Source: a virus
Reading direction: 5' to 3' (one strand)
Virus record (IMG/VR): IMGVR_UViG_3300045836_000169
Coordinates: 1 to 50,629 of that record
DNA: 50,629 bases
Shown here: positions 1-7,884 of the stretch, piece after piece
Layout of the letters: every line of letters begins with the position of its first letter
How positions within the stretch are numbered: position 1 is the first letter of the stretch
The notes under the pieces: model-generated
Told to the model about the DNA's origin: nothing
The model's database searches: none
Seen by the model: the letters and a program-made list of their open reading frames with translations, nothing else
Made by a program: the position numbers and the translations under genes

Positions 1-928
1 CCGGAGCCGGCGCTGACTGGCAATCGCGCGTCTGTCGCGTGCCGTCCGGCTCCTGACCTCGGTTGGTGTGCAGCACCCAACGATTGATCCTCGAAGTGAC
101 CGAGGGAGACGGCTCGTCGGTGTCGCGTTCGTAGTCGTGGGCGTAGCCGTTGCCGGAGTTGGTGCGCACGCTCCAGGAGCGGGCCTTCTCGGTCAGCGCC
201 CAGCTCGGCTGGTCGGCGTCGAACTCGTTCCCGCCGGCCGTGGTGCGCTCCCCGCGGGTGTTGACAACACCCGCGGGGAGCCAGCCCAGGGCCTCGGCCA
301 TGGACACCCACGGCTCGCCCCAGAGCTGCTGGCCCTTGCGCGCGTCGTAGTGCGTCGGCTCCGGGCGGGTGACGCGCCGGACTCGTGAGGCGATCAGGAT
401 GGCGCGGGTGCGGGTCTGTGGTACGCCGTAGTCGGCGGCGTTCAGCGTGCCGGTCCAGGCGGAGTAGCCCTCGGCGCGCAGGTATCCGGCGGTCGCCTCC
501 CACACCGGCAGCGCGGCCGGGACCTGCTCCAGCGCCACCCACTCGGGCCGGGCGGCGAGTGCGTAGCGCAGCGGTTCGACGAGCAGCAGCGAGCGCGGGT
601 CGGCCATCTTCTCGGCGTAGGCGGCGCGCCGGTCGTGGCCGCCCCAGAGCAGGCCGAGCAGTTCGATGACCAGGTCAAGGTCGGCGACGCCTTCGCGCAG
701 CCCGGCCGCCGAGAGGCCCTGGCATGGAGGGGAGGCGATCAGGCCGGTCAGCCTGCCGGCGAGCTGGGCGACGGGCATGGCGGCCACGTCGGCGCGGATC
801 GTGGCGTGTCCGGCGGCGATCCGGGTGGAGCAGGCCCACGGGTCAAGTTCGAAGCCGACGTCGGCCAGGCCGAGCAGCCGCAGGCCCTCGGACCAGCCGC
901 CGGGTCCGGCAAAGAGGTCGAGTATCAC
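1..928 (-). CDS. C5 cytosine DNA methyltransferase (partial, C-terminus beyond window)
   Basis: Transfers a methyl group from S-adenosylmethionine to C5 of cytosine in DNA. The first residues give SAM motif I ([16 protein letters not shown]), and about 65 residues in comes catalytic motif IV (SPPCQG, nucleophile Cys). QTRTRAI further on fits motif VIII. About 309 residues are visible and no stop is reached before the left edge. The GTG start at 928 has GGAGG seven bases upstream and overlaps the previous stop as GTGA. It is the last visible gene of the replication operon. No restriction endonuclease is beside it, so protection of phage DNA from host restriction is the likeliest role (inference). 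Confidence 0.9.
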   Translation of the reverse strand, partial: MILDLFAGPGGWSEGLRLLGLADVGFELDPWACSTRIAAGHATIRADVAAMPVAQLAGRLTGLIASPPCQGLSAAGLREGVADLDLVIELLGLLWGGHDRRAAYAEKMADPRSLLLVEPLRYALAARPEWVALEQVPAALPVWEATAGYLRAEGYSAWTGTLNAADYGVPQTRTRAILIASRVRRVTRPEPTHYDARKGQQLWGEPWVSMAEALGWLPAGVVNTRGERTTAGGNEFDADQPSWALTEKARSWSVRTNSGNGYAHDYERDTDEPSPSVTSRINRWVLHTNRGQEPDGTRQTRDCQSAPAP

Positions 929-1137
929 GACACCACCTCCGCCGCGGCGGTCCGTCGCTGCCATGCGGCCCTGTTGCTGGCGGGCCGGGTGTCGTGGGCG
1001 CGCAGCTCGGCGAGCAGCAGGGCGCGGCGGCGCTTGGTGACCGCGCGGGTGTCGCCGTGCTGTTGGGCGTAGTGCTCGGCGAGGGCGTCGAGGGTGGCGA
1101 GCGCCCATTCGTCGAGGCAGGGGGCCAGGGCGGTCAT
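925..1137 (-). CDS. Small basic helical protein, unknown
   Basis: A 70-residue protein of unknown function between the helicase and the methyltransferase. The ATG at 1137 overlaps the helicase stop (ATGA), and its own stop overlaps the methyltransferase start (GTGA), so translation is probably coupled. It is mostly helical, with an acidic/aromatic N-terminal half and a basic core ([15 protein letters not shown]). No family is recognised. Confidence 0.75.
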   Translation of the reverse strand: MTALAPCLDEWALATLDALAEHYAQQHGDTRAVTKRRRALLLAELRAHDTRPASNRAAWQRRTAAAEVVS

Positions 1138-2519
1138 CGCTTGCCGTCCAGTACGCCGCTGGGCGACCACTCGGGCTTGGCCATGTCGACGATCCGGGCG
1201 AACTGCCCCTGAAACGCGCATGTGATCGAGAAGCCGGACGGGCCGGAGCGCTGCTTGTCGATGATCAGGTCGATCTCGTTCTGCCGCGGCGTCTCGCGCT
1301 CGTACATGTCCTCGCGGTAGAGCAGCACCACCGTGTCGGCGTCGTGTGCTAGTGCGCCGGACTCACGCAGGTCGTGCTTGGTCGGCCGGTGATCGGCGCG
1401 GCTGGTGAAGTTCTTGTTCAACTGCGAGAGCGCGATCACGCACACGCCCATCTCTTTGGCGATCATCTTCAGCCCGCGCGAGAGCCCGGCCACCTCGAGG
1501 TCGCGTCGCTCGGCGCGCCGTTCTCCAGTGGCCAGCTGGAGATAATCCACGACGACCAGGCGCGTGGGTACCCGCTTGCGCATGTGCTCCAGGCGCGCCC
1601 GGATGGTGGCCAGCGTGATGGTGGACGCGTCGTCGATGAGCATCGGCGCTGCGGCGATGCGCGGGGTGAGCTTCGCGATGGTCTCGCGCTCTGCCGCGTC
1701 CAGGGTCCGGTTCTTGATGTGGTGCAGCGGGATCTTCCCGACGCTGGCCAGCAGCCGCCAGTGCACCTCACGCCGGCCCATCTCCAGGCTGTGGATCAGC
1801 ACGCCTTCACCGAGGCTGAGCGCGACGTGTCCGCCGACGTTGAGCCCGAACACGCTCTTGGCCCCGCCAGTGTCCGCACCGACGATGACCAGCTGCCCGG
1901 CGTAGAGCCCAACGGCCTCGTTGAAGTCGATCCACGGGGTGGGGATGCGCCCGGCGTCGCGATCGTCGTCGATGGCTTCGACGCTCGCGGTGAAGTCCTG
2001 CTCAAGCCACGCAGCGCTCGGGTCGGCGCTCGCCTGCGCGGCGACCCGGTTGACGCCGTCGAGCAGGCCCGCGACGACCTCGGGTTCGAAGCGATGGTCG
2101 CCGGTCGCGTAGGCGCCGCGCAGAAACGCGGTGTGCAGCTGGCGGCGGTAGGCGTCGTCGGCGACCGTCTTGGCGTGGTGGCGCACGGACTGCGGGTGCG
2201 TGAGCACGGTCGCGCCGGCGAGCTGGTGCAGGATCGCTGGGCCGGAGCGCCGCAGCAGGGCGAGCTGCCCGGTGGTGGTCAGGTGCTGGTGTACGGCGAG
2301 CGGGTCGATCGGGGTTCCAGCGGCGTGCATGTCGATCGCGGCCTGGTAGATCCCGGCCAGTTCCGCGTCCCAGAACGAGGCGGCGGTCAGGGTCTCGCTG
2401 GCTGCCTCGAGAGCTGCGCGGGACATCAGGCACGCGCCGACGACCTGTCGTTCGGCTTCCAGCACGGGCGGGGCGGGGACGTGGCGCGCGAGGTCGTCGC
2501 CGGGCGGGGTGGTGTTCAT
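1134..2519 (-). CDS. Replicative DNA helicase, DnaB-like
   Basis: Hexameric helicase that unwinds the fork; 461 residues, near the usual DnaB length. The N-terminal part (about 1-130) resembles the DnaB primase-interacting domain ([12 protein letters not shown]). The RecA-like core holds a Walker A loop GADTGGAKS, Walker [11 protein letters not shown] and SQLNK. The canonical Gly before the Walker Lys is Ala here. An open frame continues upstream, but the ATG at 2519 overlaps the loader stop (ATGA) and the protein sequence is DnaB-like only from there. Partners are the upstream loader and initiator. Confidence 0.92.
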   Translation of the reverse strand: MNTTPPGDDLARHVPAPPVLEAERQVVGACLMSRAALEAASETLTAASFWDAELAGIYQAAIDMHAAGTPIDPLAVHQHLTTTGQLALLRRSGPAILHQLAGATVLTHPQSVRHHAKTVADDAYRRQLHTAFLRGAYATGDHRFEPEVVAGLLDGVNRVAAQASADPSAAWLEQDFTASVEAIDDDRDAGRIPTPWIDFNEAVGLYAGQLVIVGADTGGAKSVFGLNVGGHVALSLGEGVLIHSLEMGRREVHWRLLASVGKIPLHHIKNRTLDAAERETIAKLTPRIAAAPMLIDDASTITLATIRARLEHMRKRVPTRLVVVDYLQLATGERRAERRDLEVAGLSRGLKMIAKEMGVCVIALSQLNKNFTSRADHRPTKHDLRESGALAHDADTVVLLYREDMYERETPRQNEIDLIIDKQRSGPSGFSITCAFQGQFARIVDMAKPEWSPSGVLDGKR

Positions 2520-3166
2520 CGGGCAGCCGCCTTGCGCCGGTCTTCGCCGATCAGCGGGAGGGTCCAGCACATCTCGGTGACGCGGGAGGCGATGCGCGCG
2601 CCGAGCCGCTCGCTCATCTCGCCGGGCGGCACATTGGTGGTGAAGATCGAGGGCAGGGCGTGGGTGTAGCGCCGGTCGATCAGGCGGTAGAGGGTTTCCT
2701 CGGTCCACTCGGTGCGGTTGGTGGCACCCAGGTCGTCGAGCAGCAGCACGGGCGCGGTCGCGAACAGGGCGTAGGCGCCTTCGGTGTCGCGGCCGGGCGC
2801 CGGGCGCTGGACGCCGAAGAATTCGGCGGTGGAGCCGGCGCGCCAGGTGACGCAGGAGCGGCGCGACTCGCTCAGCAGCCGCAGGGCGGCGTAGCCGTTG
2901 TGGGTCTTGCCGGTCCCGGTGGGTCCGGCGATCAGCAGCGAGGGCGCGGTGCGGGGATTCTCGAGTACGGCCAGCGCCCAGGCGTAGATCATCGGCTGGT
3001 CGGTAGTGGCGTCGGCGTAGCGGGGCGGAGTGGCGTTGTGGGCGTGCTTGCGGTTCTCCTGCTGCTGCCAGCGTGCGGTTTTGGGCTGGCTGGGGGCGCC
3101 TTCCTCGGCGTCGGGGTCGGTGATGGCGCGGATGGTGTCGAGCCAGTCGGTGGGGAACGTGGTCAT
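2516..3166 (-). CDS. DnaC-like helicase loader ATPase
   Basis: AAA+ ATPase expected to load the neighbouring DnaB-like helicase at the origin. 216 residues, with Walker A GPTGTGKTHN at about residue 83, Walker B VLLLDDLGA, and a later FTTN sensor-like motif, as in DnaC/IstB ATPases. The ATG at 3166 overlaps the initiator stop and the gene's stop overlaps the helicase start, both as ATGA. This initiator-loader-helicase order is typical of phage replication modules. Confidence 0.9.
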   Translation of the reverse strand: MTTFPTDWLDTIRAITDPDAEEGAPSQPKTARWQQQENRKHAHNATPPRYADATTDQPMIYAWALAVLENPRTAPSLLIAGPTGTGKTHNGYAALRLLSESRRSCVTWRAGSTAEFFGVQRPAPGRDTEGAYALFATAPVLLLDDLGATNRTEWTEETLYRLIDRRYTHALPSIFTTNVPPGEMSERLGARIASRVTEMCWTLPLIGEDRRKAAAR

Positions 3167-4119
3167 GAGATGGCTCCGAAGTAGACGGACTGGTCGGCGG
3201 GGTTCTGGTACGGGCTGTGGCCGCTTGAGCGGCCGAAGCCTTCGATGGCGACGCGCAGGGTGTTCGCGGTCAGGGCGCGTTTCTCCTTGGCCAGAGCGCG
3301 CAGGCCGTCGGTGATCTGTTCGTCGTCGTAGAGCGGCTGGCGGGTGCCGGGCTCGGTGGAGCGGACGGCCTTGCGTACGACGCCTTGGACGGCGAGGAAG
3401 GTGGAGAGCGGGACGAGGTCGGTGTAGACCTTGGCGAGGCGGTTGATCCGCTGGCCTTCGGTCTCGGGTTCGGCGTGCTGCGGCGGCTCGTCCGCCGCGA
3501 GGTCGGGCACGAGCACGAGTTGCGCCGGCGCGCCCGGCTCGGGCGCAGCAGCACATGCAACCTGCAACCTGCTACCTGCTACATAAAGAAGCGACGACTT
3601 GTCTGCGCCGGACGCAGACTCGTCCGCGCGCCGCGCAGACTTATCTGCGCGAGATTCGGGTGGCGCGCTGGCCTGCACGTTCGTCTCGTGCGCGCTCGAA
3701 TCGGCGTCCGGCGCATCTTCGTCTGCGTCTCGCGCAGACTTGTCCGGGCGCGGCGCGGGGTCGTCTGGGTCCGGCGGCGGCGGGAGGCGCGAAGGGACCT
3801 TCGCGGCCTCGAGTCGCTGATGCTTCGCCAGGCGCGGCAGGAACAGGTACGGGTCGCCGTCGACCTCGTAGCGCACGACCCGCCCGGCGATCACGAGCAT
3901 GTCGAGCAGGGCGTCGATGACCTTCGGCGTCAGGTCGTCGTCCTCGGCGTACGGGAACGCCTGACCCTTGATGTAGGCCGGGTCACCCATGAGCCGGGCG
4001 TGCTCGTCGGCCAGGTTCCACAAGGCCATGTAGAGCATCCGGGCGTCGCGGTTCGGCACTTTGCGCACGAACGAGCGGTCGACCCAGAACTCCGGCTTCA
4101 CTGAGCGGATGCGTGCCAT
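3163..4119 (-). CDS. Replication initiator, winged-helix type (replisome organiser)
   Basis: 318 residues, probably binding the origin and recruiting the downstream loader and helicase. Residues 1-110 look like the winged-helix domain of phage initiators (RSVKPEFWVDRSF, then YMALWNLADEHAR and a wing with DGDPYLFL). The middle is a low-complexity linker with repeated ADKSAR/ADESA-like units. The C-terminal third is helical, like DnaD-type modules (TANTLRVAIEGFG). The linker DNA carries iteron-like repeats, so the origin may lie inside the gene as in lambda O. The start ATG lacks a clear ribosome site. Confidence 0.8.
   Translation of the reverse strand: MARIRSVKPEFWVDRSFVRKVPNRDARMLYMALWNLADEHARLMGDPAYIKGQAFPYAEDDDLTPKVIDALLDMLVIAGRVVRYEVDGDPYLFLPRLAKHQRLEAAKVPSRLPPPPDPDDPAPRPDKSARDADEDAPDADSSAHETNVQASAPPESRADKSARRADESASGADKSSLLYVAGSRLQVACAAAPEPGAPAQLVLVPDLAADEPPQHAEPETEGQRINRLAKVYTDLVPLSTFLAVQGVVRKAVRSTEPGTRQPLYDDEQITDGLRALAKEKRALTANTLRVAIEGFGRSSGHSPYQNPADQSVYFGAIS
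3557..3760. other. Candidate replication origin inside the initiator gene
   Basis: Seen directly: four tandem 7-mers (GCAACCT, GCAACCT, GCTACCT, GCTACAT) at 3557-3584, then the AT-rich patch ATAAAGAA, then several copies of a CGCAGACTTRTC-like box. One is a perfect dyad, CGCGCAGA-CTTA-TCTGCGCG (3632-3651); another is GTCTGCG paired with CGCAGAC near 3721-3740. Iterons plus an AT-rich patch within an initiator gene is the lambda-type layout. Origin function is inferred; the repeats may instead only reflect the repeated peptide linker. Confidence 0.4.
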
Positions 4120-4164
4120 GCTTCGTCGCTTCGCTTTCCCCGAGTGGCGGACGGTGGAGGACGG

Positions 4165-4560
4165 CTAAGCGCCGAGCAGAACGGACGCCTGGACGATCCG
4201 GCCTCGCCGGCCGAGGGCGCAGGCCATGACGAGCGCCGCCCAGTCCGACCTCGCGGGCCAGTGCTTGGAGGACAACTGGCTGGTCCACTGCGCCAGCTGC
4301 TTCCAGGTGCGGATCTGCTCGACGCCGATCTGGTAGAGGTCGCCGATCTCGTGCTCGGGGGGCGTGCATTCGCCGTAGTGCCGGGCGTACCAGCGGATCG
4401 GCATCGGCTGGGCGATCACGGTCTCGATCCCGGCGAACGTCACGCGCGGCAGCTCGTCGCCGCGGTGTGCCCGGATCTCGACATAGGGCGCGTAGAGGTG
4501 GCCCTCGTCGTCGGCGATCGGGGCGTGGCAGGCGTCGCAGATAGCGGCTAGCTCGTGCAC
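4165..4560 (-). CDS. Hypothetical protein with N-terminal Cys pair
   Basis: 131 residues, unknown. The GTG start at 4560 has a very strong ribosome site (AAGGAGG eight bases upstream), which supports the call. It begins with a CDACH zinc-finger-like motif, followed by a beta-rich segment and a C-terminal half rich in Trp (IRTWKQLAQWTSQL). It precedes the initiator in the replication operon. Only one clear CxxC pair is present, so metal binding is uncertain. Confidence 0.75.
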   Translation of the reverse strand: MHELAAICDACHAPIADDEGHLYAPYVEIRAHRGDELPRVTFAGIETVIAQPMPIRWYARHYGECTPPEHEIGDLYQIGVEQIRTWKQLAQWTSQLSSKHWPARSDWAALVMACALGRRGRIVQASVLLGA

Positions 4561-4584
4561 GGTCCCCCTCCTTTCGTGAGCTGG

Positions 4585-4848
4585 TCAGTTGGTCTGTGCG
4601 AGTGCGGCTCGCCCTTGGCGGATCAGCGCCTCGCCGAGCGCGATCGCCGCGGCCGGGTCGAGCGCGCCCTCTTCGTCGAACAGGTACTTGGGGTGGGCGA
4701 GCCACACGACGGTCTCTTCGTCGTCGCCGGACAGGCCGACGAGCCAGCCGGCCGCCGCGCGCTGGTCAGCGGCGACGCATATCCCGGCGTCGTGGCGCTT
4801 ACAGAAGGGCCGGTGGCGCCTGACGGGGCTGGTTTCGCCGGGGATCAC
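4585..4848 (-). CDS. Small hypothetical protein
   Basis: 87 residues, unknown. The GTG start at 4848 overlaps the previous stop as GTGA; the much longer open frame upstream is not coding-like. The N-terminus has a FCKRHDAGICVAAD segment with two Cys and a His, then a conserved-looking VVWLAHPKYLFDEEGALDP stretch and a C-terminal helix. Early operon context suggests a replication or host-takeover accessory role, not shown. Confidence 0.7.
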   Translation of the reverse strand: MIPGETSPVRRHRPFCKRHDAGICVAADQRAAAGWLVGLSGDDEETVVWLAHPKYLFDEEGALDPAAAIALGEALIRQGRAALAQTN

Positions 4849-5114
4849 GGCGCGCCGCCGGAGCGTCGTTCGCGGCGGTTGCGGTGCCAGGCGGCGAAGT
4901 CGATCACGTTGTCCGGCAATAGGACCTCGGCCGCGTCGGCGAGCGTGGTCATCGCGTCGGCTGCGGCGTGCAGCTGGCTGGCCGCGGCGCGAGCCTCGCT
5001 CGGGCTGACCGCCGTGTCGCCGGTCAGCGCGTCGGTCAGGAAGCGCAGGGCCGTCTGGACGGCGCTCAGGGCGTCGCTGGCCGTCTCGGTGTCGAGGGTG
5101 AGGGCCGCTGTCAT
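4845..5114 (-). CDS. Small all-helical protein, first major gene of replication operon
   Basis: 89 residues, unknown, rich in Ala, Thr and Asp, and predicted to form an antiparallel helical bundle with no Cys. Its ATG overlaps the stop of a 10-codon leader frame (ATGA), and its stop overlaps the next start (GTGA). It lies about 110 bases downstream of the minus-strand promoter within the 5224-5275 palindrome. Confidence 0.7.
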   Translation of the reverse strand: MTAALTLDTETASDALSAVQTALRFLTDALTGDTAVSPSEARAAASQLHAAADAMTTLADAAEVLLPDNVIDFAAWHRNRRERRSGGAP

Positions 5115-5143
5115 CGTCGGCCGCCGACGGTAAAGTCAGGCAT
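5111..5143 (-). CDS. Possible 10-residue leader peptide
   Basis: ATG at 5143 with GGGAG about eight bases upstream reads MPDFTVGGRR and stops in an ATGA overlap with the next gene. The layout would couple translation of the operon to this leader. It is too short to support by coding statistics. Confidence 0.3.
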   Translation of the reverse strand: MPDFTVGGRR

Positions 5144-5223
5144 ACGTCCACTCCCGGTCTCATCGGGTGTTGGGCTACGCCCCGGCCGGAGTGTCCAGCT
5201 CCGGTTCGGGGCGGCTCTGTTTC

Positions 5224-5275
5224 TGTGTCACAGATTACTTGTGCAAGCTGTCTTGTGCAAGTAATCTGTGACACA
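5224..5275. promoter_or_regulatory. 52-bp palindrome with mirror-image divergent promoters
   Basis: Perfect 18-bp arms, TGTGTCACAGATTACTTG (5224-5241) and its complement at 5258-5275, plus an inner CAAG-CTGT-CTTG stem. Plus strand: -35 TTGTGC (5239-5244), 17-bp spacer, -10 TAATCT (5262-5267), with the predicted start on or beside the ATG at 5275. Minus strand: -35 TTGCAC (5260-5255), 17-bp spacer, -10 TAATCT (5237-5232), driving the replication operon. Two copies of CTTGTGCAAG (5238-5247, 5252-5261) cover the -35 boxes and look like operators. Base composition is far less GC-rich than the surroundings. Confidence 0.7.
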
Positions 5276-5664
5276 TGGACCGAGACCCGTTGAGACGACG
5301 CCCCAGCGGCGCGGCGCGACCCCCGCACATCGCAAACCCGGTAGCGCATCTGCACTTGGCCAAGCCGCTGTGGCAACATGTCCGCGTGGCGCGCATTGAT
5401 CCAGACGACCCGCGACTGACTCCCGTGAGGGACGCCGTTGCGGCGCTCAAGGCCGCCGAGGAGGCCGTGAAGCAGCGCCGAGCCGAGTTGGGCAAGGCCG
5501 TCGCCGACGCCATCCGCAACGACGTCGGGCCCGCTGTCCTGGTGCGCGAGACCGGGAAGTCCGCCGAGTCGATCCGGACGATGGCGCGCGAGAACGGCGT
5601 CGAGCCGCTGCGCGATCCGAGGGGCGCCGCGAAGTCGGCCGCCAAGCGCGCCGCCGACTCCTGA
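5275..5664 (+). CDS. HTH-like DNA-binding protein, probably leaderless
   Basis: 129 residues. The C-terminal two thirds are helical, with a HTH-like stretch (VRETGKSAESIRTMARENGV, about residues 87-106) and a basic Ala/Lys tail; the first 36 residues are Arg/Pro-rich. The ATG at 5275 lies 7 bases after a -10 box with no ribosome site, as in leaderless actinobacterial mRNAs. A GTG at 5386 is an alternative start. As the only plus gene here and divergent from the replication operon, it could autoregulate the shared palindrome (inference). Confidence 0.65.
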   Translation: MDRDPLRRRPSGAARPPHIANPVAHLHLAKPLWQHVRVARIDPDDPRLTPVRDAVAALKAAEEAVKQRRAELGKAVADAIRNDVGPAVLVRETGKSAESIRTMARENGVEPLRDPRGAAKSAAKRAADS

Positions 5665-5684
5665 CGCCGCGTGGGCACGCGAAC

Positions 5685-5705
5685 GCCCCGGCACACGGCC
5701 GGGGC
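5685..5705. terminator. Bidirectional hairpin between convergent genes
   Basis: GCCCCGG and CCGGGGC (7 bp, 7-base loop) lie between the plus gene ending at 5664 and the minus gene ending at 5724. There is no U tract on either strand, so efficiency is uncertain. Confidence 0.5.
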
Positions 5706-5723
5706 ACGCGAGACGGGGGAGGG

Positions 5724-6410
5724 TCACGGGGCGGCCCCGAAGTCCAGCGCGGTCTGGCTCAGGCGCCGGGCCGCGATCTCGCAGTAGCGCTCCTCCAGCT
5801 CTACGCCGACCGCGCGTCGTCCCTGATTGCGGGCCGCGACCAACGTCGAACCCGACCCACAGAAAGGGTCCGCGACCACACCCGGCGGACACGCGCTGAT
5901 GAGTTGTTCCAGCACATCGACCGGCTTCGCGTGGGGATGCTGATACCGGCCAGTCAGCCCGTTCGGACTGCTCTGCATCCGAGTGGAAGAACGCAGCAAC
6001 GCGCTCCGGCCGCCGAGCCCCGACCGGAACCCGCCTAGCAGGTAGACGGCCTCGATATCCCGCCGGTAGCCGCCGATCGCCCCCCGCATCCCGGCGTCGA
6101 CAGCCTTGAGATAGACCAGGGTGATCTTCGCGCCATCCGGGGGGGGCAACAGGGGATCACCGAACACGACCGCCGGGCGAGTCCCCCACTCCTTCAACGC
6201 GGCGTCACGGACCGACGTGTCCCGGTCGTTGGCGATCCCCGCGTGCCCGTCGTTGCCGCCGTTGGACTTGAGGTTTCCTTGCCGCCAGCCGCGCCCGTAC
6301 GGCGGGTCGGTCACGAGCACGTCGGCATCAAGCCACGCCGTCAGCTCCCGGCAATCCCCATGCCACAACTGCACGGTGCCGTCGTCGAAGTACGGGGTCG
6401 CGCCCATCAC
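5724..6410 (-). CDS. DNA methyltransferase, N6-adenine/N4-cytosine beta class
   Basis: 228 residues. Catalytic motif IV (VTDPPYGRG) is near residue 35 and SAM motif I (ADPFCGSGSTLVAA) near residue 186. This permuted order with the catalytic motif first defines the beta class. A target-recognition segment with KPVDVLEQLI precedes motif I. The start is GTG 6410 or ATG 6407, overlapping the upstream stop. DPPY methylates adenine N6 in most relatives. No partner endonuclease is adjacent, so this is an orphan enzyme, perhaps anti-restriction. Confidence 0.9.
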   Translation of the reverse strand: MMGATPYFDDGTVQLWHGDCRELTAWLDADVLVTDPPYGRGWRQGNLKSNGGNDGHAGIANDRDTSVRDAALKEWGTRPAVVFGDPLLPPPDGAKITLVYLKAVDAGMRGAIGGYRRDIEAVYLLGGFRSGLGGRSALLRSSTRMQSSPNGLTGRYQHPHAKPVDVLEQLISACPPGVVADPFCGSGSTLVAARNQGRRAVGVELEERYCEIAARRLSQTALDFGAAP

Positions 6411-6556
6411 CGCACCCCCAGTGCCCGGCCGGCGAGCGCGATCAGCGCCAGCCCCAACCGGCCCAGGCCGTACGCGCCCAGCAGGAACGCGGCGGTCGCC
6501 AGCAGCATCCCGGCGGTCGGGAAGGGGCAGCGGCGACGAGGGCGGGAGCCGGTCAC
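6407..6556 (-). CDS. Small single-pass membrane protein
   Basis: 49 residues from GTG 6556, overlapping the upstream stop as GTGA and the methyltransferase start at its end. A basic Arg-rich N-terminus is followed by one long hydrophobic segment (MLLATAAFLLGAYGLG). Function unknown; overlaps on both sides support it being real. Confidence 0.6.
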   Translation of the reverse strand: MTGSRPRRRCPFPTAGMLLATAAFLLGAYGLGRLGLALIALAGRALGVR

Positions 6557-6942
6557 GCTGGCACCGCCTCAGCCGCAGCGACAGGCGGATACGCCGCGGC
6601 GTACTCCTGCCACAGCCCCGCCTCCTTCAGCAACTCGATCAGCAGCCGACCGGCCCGCGTGATCTCGTAGAACTCGCTGAACCTCGCGCCCGAGGTGTCC
6701 GTGCGCGGCGGGTACGGATAGGAGTGCAGCAGCAGGCCCCGGCGGATCAGGCCGTTCGACCCGGCTACGAAGTGCGGGATCGTGTGGTAGCTGTCCGCCG
6801 TGACGAACTCGTTGATGGTCGTGTCATTGGCGAGCCGCCAGTCGATGTAGGCGAGCGTGCTGATGTGCGTCTTGCGCAGCGTCAGGGTGAAGGCGCTTCC
6901 GGTGACGTGGTCGCGCAGCGCGGTGTTGATCGGAGCGCTCAC
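6553..6942 (-). CDS. Winged-helix-like hypothetical protein
   Basis: 129 residues from GTG 6942 (GTGA overlap with the DUF4326 gene). The central part (TINEFVTAD, GLIRRGLLLHSYP, FSEFYEITRAGRLLIELL) resembles a MarR/PadR-type winged helix: helix, recognition segment, beta wing and a terminal helix. It could act as a transcription regulator, but no binding site can be assigned. Confidence 0.7.
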   Translation of the reverse strand: MSAPINTALRDHVTGSAFTLTLRKTHISTLAYIDWRLANDTTINEFVTADSYHTIPHFVAGSNGLIRRGLLLHSYPYPPRTDTSGARFSEFYEITRAGRLLIELLKEAGLWQEYAAAYPPVAAAEAVPA

Positions 6943-7310
6943 GGCGTGCCCCCGATCCGCACCGCACCCGCCGCGCACAGCCGCTCCACGAGCGCCGCCA
7001 GGCCGCGGGCATGGCACGGCATGTCGTCCGGGCACCAGCAGCCCAGCCGCTTCCCGTACAGCTCCGGCAGGCGGCGCATCAGCTCGGCCTGCTGCGGCAG
7101 CCACTCGGCGTACAGGCGCACCGCCTCAGCCGCGCCGCCCACCTTCTGGGCGCGGTGCGGGTTCGCCCACGGCGAGGCGGGCAACCGCCAGCCGCCCTGG
7201 AACTGGGCGCGCCCGACATACACCACGTTCCGAGCCGCCGGGAGTTCGAGCGACGGCCCGAACTCCTCCCGGCGACCCTTCAAGCAGATCGCCTGCGTCG
7301 CGGCGGTCAC
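6939..7310 (-). CDS. DUF4326 family protein
   Basis: 123 residues. NVVYVGR followed by SPWANPHR and later LGCWCPDDMPCHARGLAAL match the family found in many phages and bacteria, whose members carry a conserved C-x-C-x5-C-H cluster. Biochemical role unknown. It overlaps neighbours by ATGA/GTGA on both sides, within a run of small early genes. Confidence 0.85.
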   Translation of the reverse strand: MTAATQAICLKGRREEFGPSLELPAARNVVYVGRAQFQGGWRLPASPWANPHRAQKVGGAAEAVRLYAEWLPQQAELMRRLPELYGKRLGCWCPDDMPCHARGLAALVERLCAAGAVRIGGTP

Positions 7311-7636
7311 AGGGACGCTCCAGCGTCAGGGCCCTTGGCCACGGCCGCACGCATCGCGTTACCCGCCGCACGCCACCCGTCCTGGTAGCCCTTGCGGTAC
7401 GCGTCCGTATCCGCCTCGGCACCGATCAGCAGCGCCGCCAACGGGCAGTTGAGGATCGCGGCGATCTGAAGCAGCCTCGGCAGCGTGGGCAGCGTCGTGC
7501 CGTGCTCCCACTGCGAGACGTTCGGCGAGCCGATCCCGAGCCGTTCGGCGAGCGCCAGACCGCTGAGTCCGGCGACCTTGCGCTGCGTGGCGATGTTCCT
7601 GCCGATGGTCTTGGCGATCTCCGGGGTGTCCATCAT
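7307..7636 (-). CDS. XRE-family HTH regulator (copy A)
   Basis: 109 residues, with a Cro/CI-type helix-turn-helix at about residues 10-65 (LSGLALAERLGIGSPNVSQW). The C-terminal tail ADTDAYRKGYQDGWRAA is shared with the XRE protein at 7877-8206, so the two are paralogues of equal length. The ATG at 7636 overlaps the upstream stop. It probably regulates early genes; no operator can be assigned. Confidence 0.85.
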   Translation of the reverse strand: MMDTPEIAKTIGRNIATQRKVAGLSGLALAERLGIGSPNVSQWEHGTTLPTLPRLLQIAAILNCPLAALLIGAEADTDAYRKGYQDGWRAAGNAMRAAVAKGPDAGASL

Positions 7637-7884
7637 GAGGTCACCGGCCGATCGCGCCAGCAGTTGCCGCACGGCAACAGGTGCACGGCCATCACCGGGC
7701 AGTAGCAGGCCTCGGAGCACCACGGCTCGCCGACTTGCACGACCGCAGCGACCGGGGCGACGACGATCCGCATGCGTGGCTGCGCGGCCACCCACGCCAC
7801 CGGCGCACGGCGCACCGCGGCACGATCCCGAGCGGACGCCGCAGCGGCACGCAGACGCGCGGCGAGAGGGGGACGATCAGCCAT
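7633..7884 (-). CDS. Small protein with C-terminal Cys cluster
   Basis: 83 residues lying between the two XRE genes. The N-terminal half is Arg/Ala-rich and helical. The C-terminus carries CSEACYCPVMAVHLLPCGNC, which could bind zinc. Function unknown. It shares 8 bases with the upstream regulator and an ATGA overlap with the downstream one. Confidence 0.65.
   Translation of the reverse strand: MADRPPLAARLRAAAASARDRAAVRRAPVAWVAAQPRMRIVVAPVAAVVQVGEPWCSEACYCPVMAVHLLPCGNCWRDRPVTS

Noticed and set aside
3557-3760. CRISPR array
   Set aside because: Repeats are 7-16 bp with no regular spacers and lie within a coding gene.
4585-5892. 435-residue minus-strand open frame
   Set aside because: Only its last 87 codons look like protein; the rest is Arg/Pro-rich shadow of genes on other frames and runs through the divergent promoter.
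6804-7100. N-terminal extension of the winged-helix-like protein
   Set aside because: Upstream frame is Arg/Ala/Gly-rich and overlaps the DUF4326 gene; GTGA overlap at 6942 fits the operon pattern.
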